The translations under genes and the position numbers were made by a program. The notes below the pieces were generated by a model. It made no database searches. It was given only the letters and a program-made list of their open reading frames with translations, and was not told where the DNA came from. A stretch of DNA of 37,174 nucleotides from Candidatus Eiseniibacteriota bacterium (GTDB lineage Bacteria > JAFGKV01), in assembly GCA_025453925.1 (NCBI GenBank), contig JALOPK010000004.1, forward strand, positions 1-37,174, written 5' to 3'. Every line of letters starts with the position of its first letter. Position 1 is the stretch's first letter. Shown here one piece after another: positions 36,878 to 37,174 of the stretch.

Positions 36878-37174
36878 GTGCGACTTCAGGAACCCGAAAT
36901 CCGGCAACGGGTCCAGCGGTTCAGGGAAGCCTGCACCGCGGCAAGGGTGAGGCTGACCCACCAGCGTCTGGAGATCTTCCGGGAGGTGGCCGGCACCGGC
37001 GACCATCCCGACGTCGAGGCGATCTGGAGGGCGGTACGGAAGCGCATCCCCACCGTGTCGCTGGACACCGTCTACCGGACGCTCTGGCTGCTGAACGACG
37101 TCGGCGCCATCACCACGCTGGGGCTCCCCCGCGAGCGAATCCGCTTCGATGCCAACACGACTCCGCACCATCAC
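36878..37174 (+). CDS. Fur/PerR-family transcriptional regulator, truncated at the window edge
   Basis: Manual translation from GTG 36878 (AGGAGG at 36868-36873): MRLQEPEIRQRVQRFREACTAARVRLTHQRLEIFREVAGTGDHPDVEAIWRAVRKRIPTVSLDTVYRTLWLLNDVGAITTLGLPRERIRFDANTTPHHH..., with the RLTxQR and VSxDTVYRTLxLL motifs. Not in the supplied ORF track. Confidence 0.93.
   Translation, partial: MRLQEPEIRQRVQRFREACTAARVRLTHQRLEIFREVAGTGDHPDVEAIWRAVRKRIPTVSLDTVYRTLWLLNDVGAITTLGLPRERIRFDANTTPHHH

Noticed and set aside
1-37174. tRNA, rRNA, CRISPR, phage or transposase genes
   Set aside because: No convincing cloverleaf, rRNA-like stretch, spaced direct-repeat array, integrase or transposase motif seen by eye; an Infernal/tRNAscan run would be decisive.

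Overview
High-GC bacterial chromosomal window with no phage, IS transposase or CRISPR array seen. Housekeeping genes: argS, rsfS, pepA, a speB/arginase-family gene, an acyl-CoA synthetase. Surface and envelope genes: an S8 protease with a C-terminal sorting-like domain, several GT-C/O-antigen-ligase-like membrane proteins, and a DUF6754-like protein. There are two ECF sigma/anti-sigma cassettes and, at the right edge, a truncated Fur/PerR-family regulator missing from the ORF track. Main points for follow-up: (1) an M1 aminopeptidase pseudogene with about six disabling lesions next to intact genes; (2) a gene of about 12 tandem 47-aa 'PHISYYD...DLKYA...GWH.ETVD' repeats, broken by a definable 20-bp insertion and carrying a perfect 51-bp in-frame tandem duplication, divergent from an ECF sigma gene; (3) a perfect 28-bp palindrome sharing the core ATTCT-N6-AGAAT with the inverted repeat upstream of the Fur-family gene; (4) a metallo-beta-lactamase-fold protein with apparently altered metal ligands; (5) a HAD phosphatase/polytopic membrane fusion; (6) a 36-aa lysine-rich microprotein in a coding-poor gap. 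All family calls come from reading motifs in the translations; no database search was run.
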